From Micromonospora rosaria (GTDB lineage: Bacteria; Actinomycetota; Actinomycetes; Mycobacteriales; Micromonosporaceae), in assembly GCF_001567585.1 (NCBI RefSeq), contig NZ_LRQV01000018.1:1-64000 (forward strand): a stretch of DNA of 64,000 nucleotides, written 5' to 3'. Below are positions 63,717 through 64,000 of this stretch, one piece after another. Each line of letters opens with the position of its first letter. The stretch's first letter is position 1. The translations under genes and the position numbers were made by a program. The notes beneath the pieces were generated by a model. The model had not been told where the DNA came from. It did no database searches and saw only the letters and a program-made list of their open reading frames with translations.

Positions 63717-63777
63717 GGTGTAAGGAAGGGCCCCCTGCAATCGCTTCCTGCATAGGAGGGGCCCCTTTTTAACATCC
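63717..63777. repeat. GGAAGGGCCCC palindromic element, copy 9 (diverged centre)
   Basis: Reads GGTGTAAGGAAGGG, then CCCCCTGCAATCGCTTCCTGCATAG, then GGAGGGGCCCCTTTTTAACATCC. The GTTAAC next to the centre is lost (GCAATC), but the arms remain. It lies 13 bp upstream of the methyltransferase start. Confidence 0.85.
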
Positions 63778-63830
63778 GAAGATGGCCGACAGGCGTCGGC
63801 ACGGCGGCGGTGCGTCTTCCGGTTGATCCA

Positions 63831-63888
63831 GTGCAAGGAAGGGCCCCCTGCTAACACCCGGGTGTTAACAAGGGGCCCTTCCTTGCAC
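63831..63888. repeat. GGAAGGGCCCC-family element, copy 10: near-perfect 58-bp palindrome
   Basis: 63831-63859 pairs with 63860-63888 at 27 of 29 positions. The ends GTGCAAGGA and TCCTTGCAC, the length and the CACC-CGGG centre make it the sister of copy 5. It lies 41 bp past the fabF stop and only 54 bp from copy 9. Confidence 0.95.
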
Positions 63889-63928
63889 CCGGCGCCGTCG
63901 GTTCCGGGGCGTCGGGTGTGGTGCGTGC

Positions 63929-64000
63929 TCAGGCCCGCGTGAAGACGAGCGCCACGTTGTGCCCGCCGAAACCGAACGCGTTGTTCAGCGCGGCGGGGAC
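63929..64000 (-). CDS. fabF: Beta-ketoacyl-ACP synthase II, C-terminal end (partial)
   Basis: Only the last 23 codons are inside the window: VPAALNNAFGFGGHNVALVF then TRA and stop (63931-63929). NAFGFGGHN-xx-LVF is the invariant C-terminus of FabF/KasA-type condensing enzymes, with Phe and Gly-rich loop residues near the active site. By family it elongates acyl-ACP with malonyl-ACP in fatty acid synthesis. Whether it belongs to primary metabolism or a polyketide cluster cannot be told from this end. Repeat copy 10 lies just beyond its stop. Confidence 0.9.
   Translation of the reverse strand, partial: VPAALNNAFGFGGHNVALVFTRA

Noticed and set aside
1-64000. tRNA genes, rRNA, transposases or integrases
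   Set aside because: No T-loop or cloverleaf pattern, no rRNA-like stretch and no DDE or recombinase motif was seen by reading. A covariance or HMM search would be needed to exclude short or divergent ones.

Overview
The window is very GC-rich (about 70-75 % by eye) with dense, short-spaced genes, many GTG starts, GTGA/ATGA stop-start overlaps, an F420-type LLM oxidoreductase, a DUF3145 protein, a LAL-type LuxR regulator and a HelD-family ATPase. Together these point to a filamentous actinomycete, most likely Micromonosporaceae (Micromonospora-like). It looks like ordinary chromosome. I see no insertion sequence, integrase, CRISPR array, rRNA or tRNA. The first gene is cut at its 5' end and the last (fabF) is cut by the right edge.

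Layout. 1-10 kb: amidohydrolase (partial), a two-gene pair with a TIM-barrel glycosidase-like protein, a secreted GH13 alpha-amylase with a starch-binding domain, LLM oxidoreductase, alditol-oxidase-like flavoprotein, site-2 protease with CBS domains, and an LRR gene flanked by a degenerate inverted duplication. 10-16 kb: L,D-transpeptidase, then a four-gene redox cluster (di-haem ferric-reductase-like membrane protein, NuoF-like flavoprotein fused to ferredoxin, TlpA-like lipoprotein, CcdA). 16-25 kb: an atypical seryl-tRNA synthetase, a MerR regulator fused to a DnaN-like sliding-clamp region, saccharopine-dehydrogenase-like protein, ADH plus SRPBCC-like gene opposite a LAL regulator, DsbA-like protein. 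25-33 kb: GT-C-like membrane protein, GH74 xyloglucanase whose CBM2 is out of frame, P450 and divergent TetR. 33-43 kb: small envelope proteins, a STAS anti-sigma antagonist, PfkB kinase plus SurE, a cell-wall hydrolase behind a c-di-AMP riboswitch, CDF transporter, HelD, DUF3145. 43-51 kb: GH3 lipoprotein, GT2 plus polytopic protein, secreted PIG-L deacetylase. 51.6-61.2 kb: one long catabolic cluster (ROK regulator, iron-type ABC importer, creatininase-family hydrolase, amidohydrolase, argininosuccinate-lyase-superfamily enzyme, ROK kinase). 61-64 kb: lipoprotein, MerR regulator, methyltransferase, fabF end.

The strongest non-gene signal is a family of about ten 50-85 bp palindromic intergenic elements built on GGAAGGGCCCC and GTTAAC. 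Most lie between convergent genes, their central bases are conserved, and their edge repeatedly supplies the TAA stop codon of the adjacent gene. Other signals are two MerR genes with textbook 19-bp-spacer promoters containing a dyad and a GTG 7-8 nt after the -10 (probably leaderless and autoregulated), a c-di-AMP riboswitch, a one-base frameshift in a C7 tract of the xyloglucanase, and the NADH-to-thiol redox cluster.
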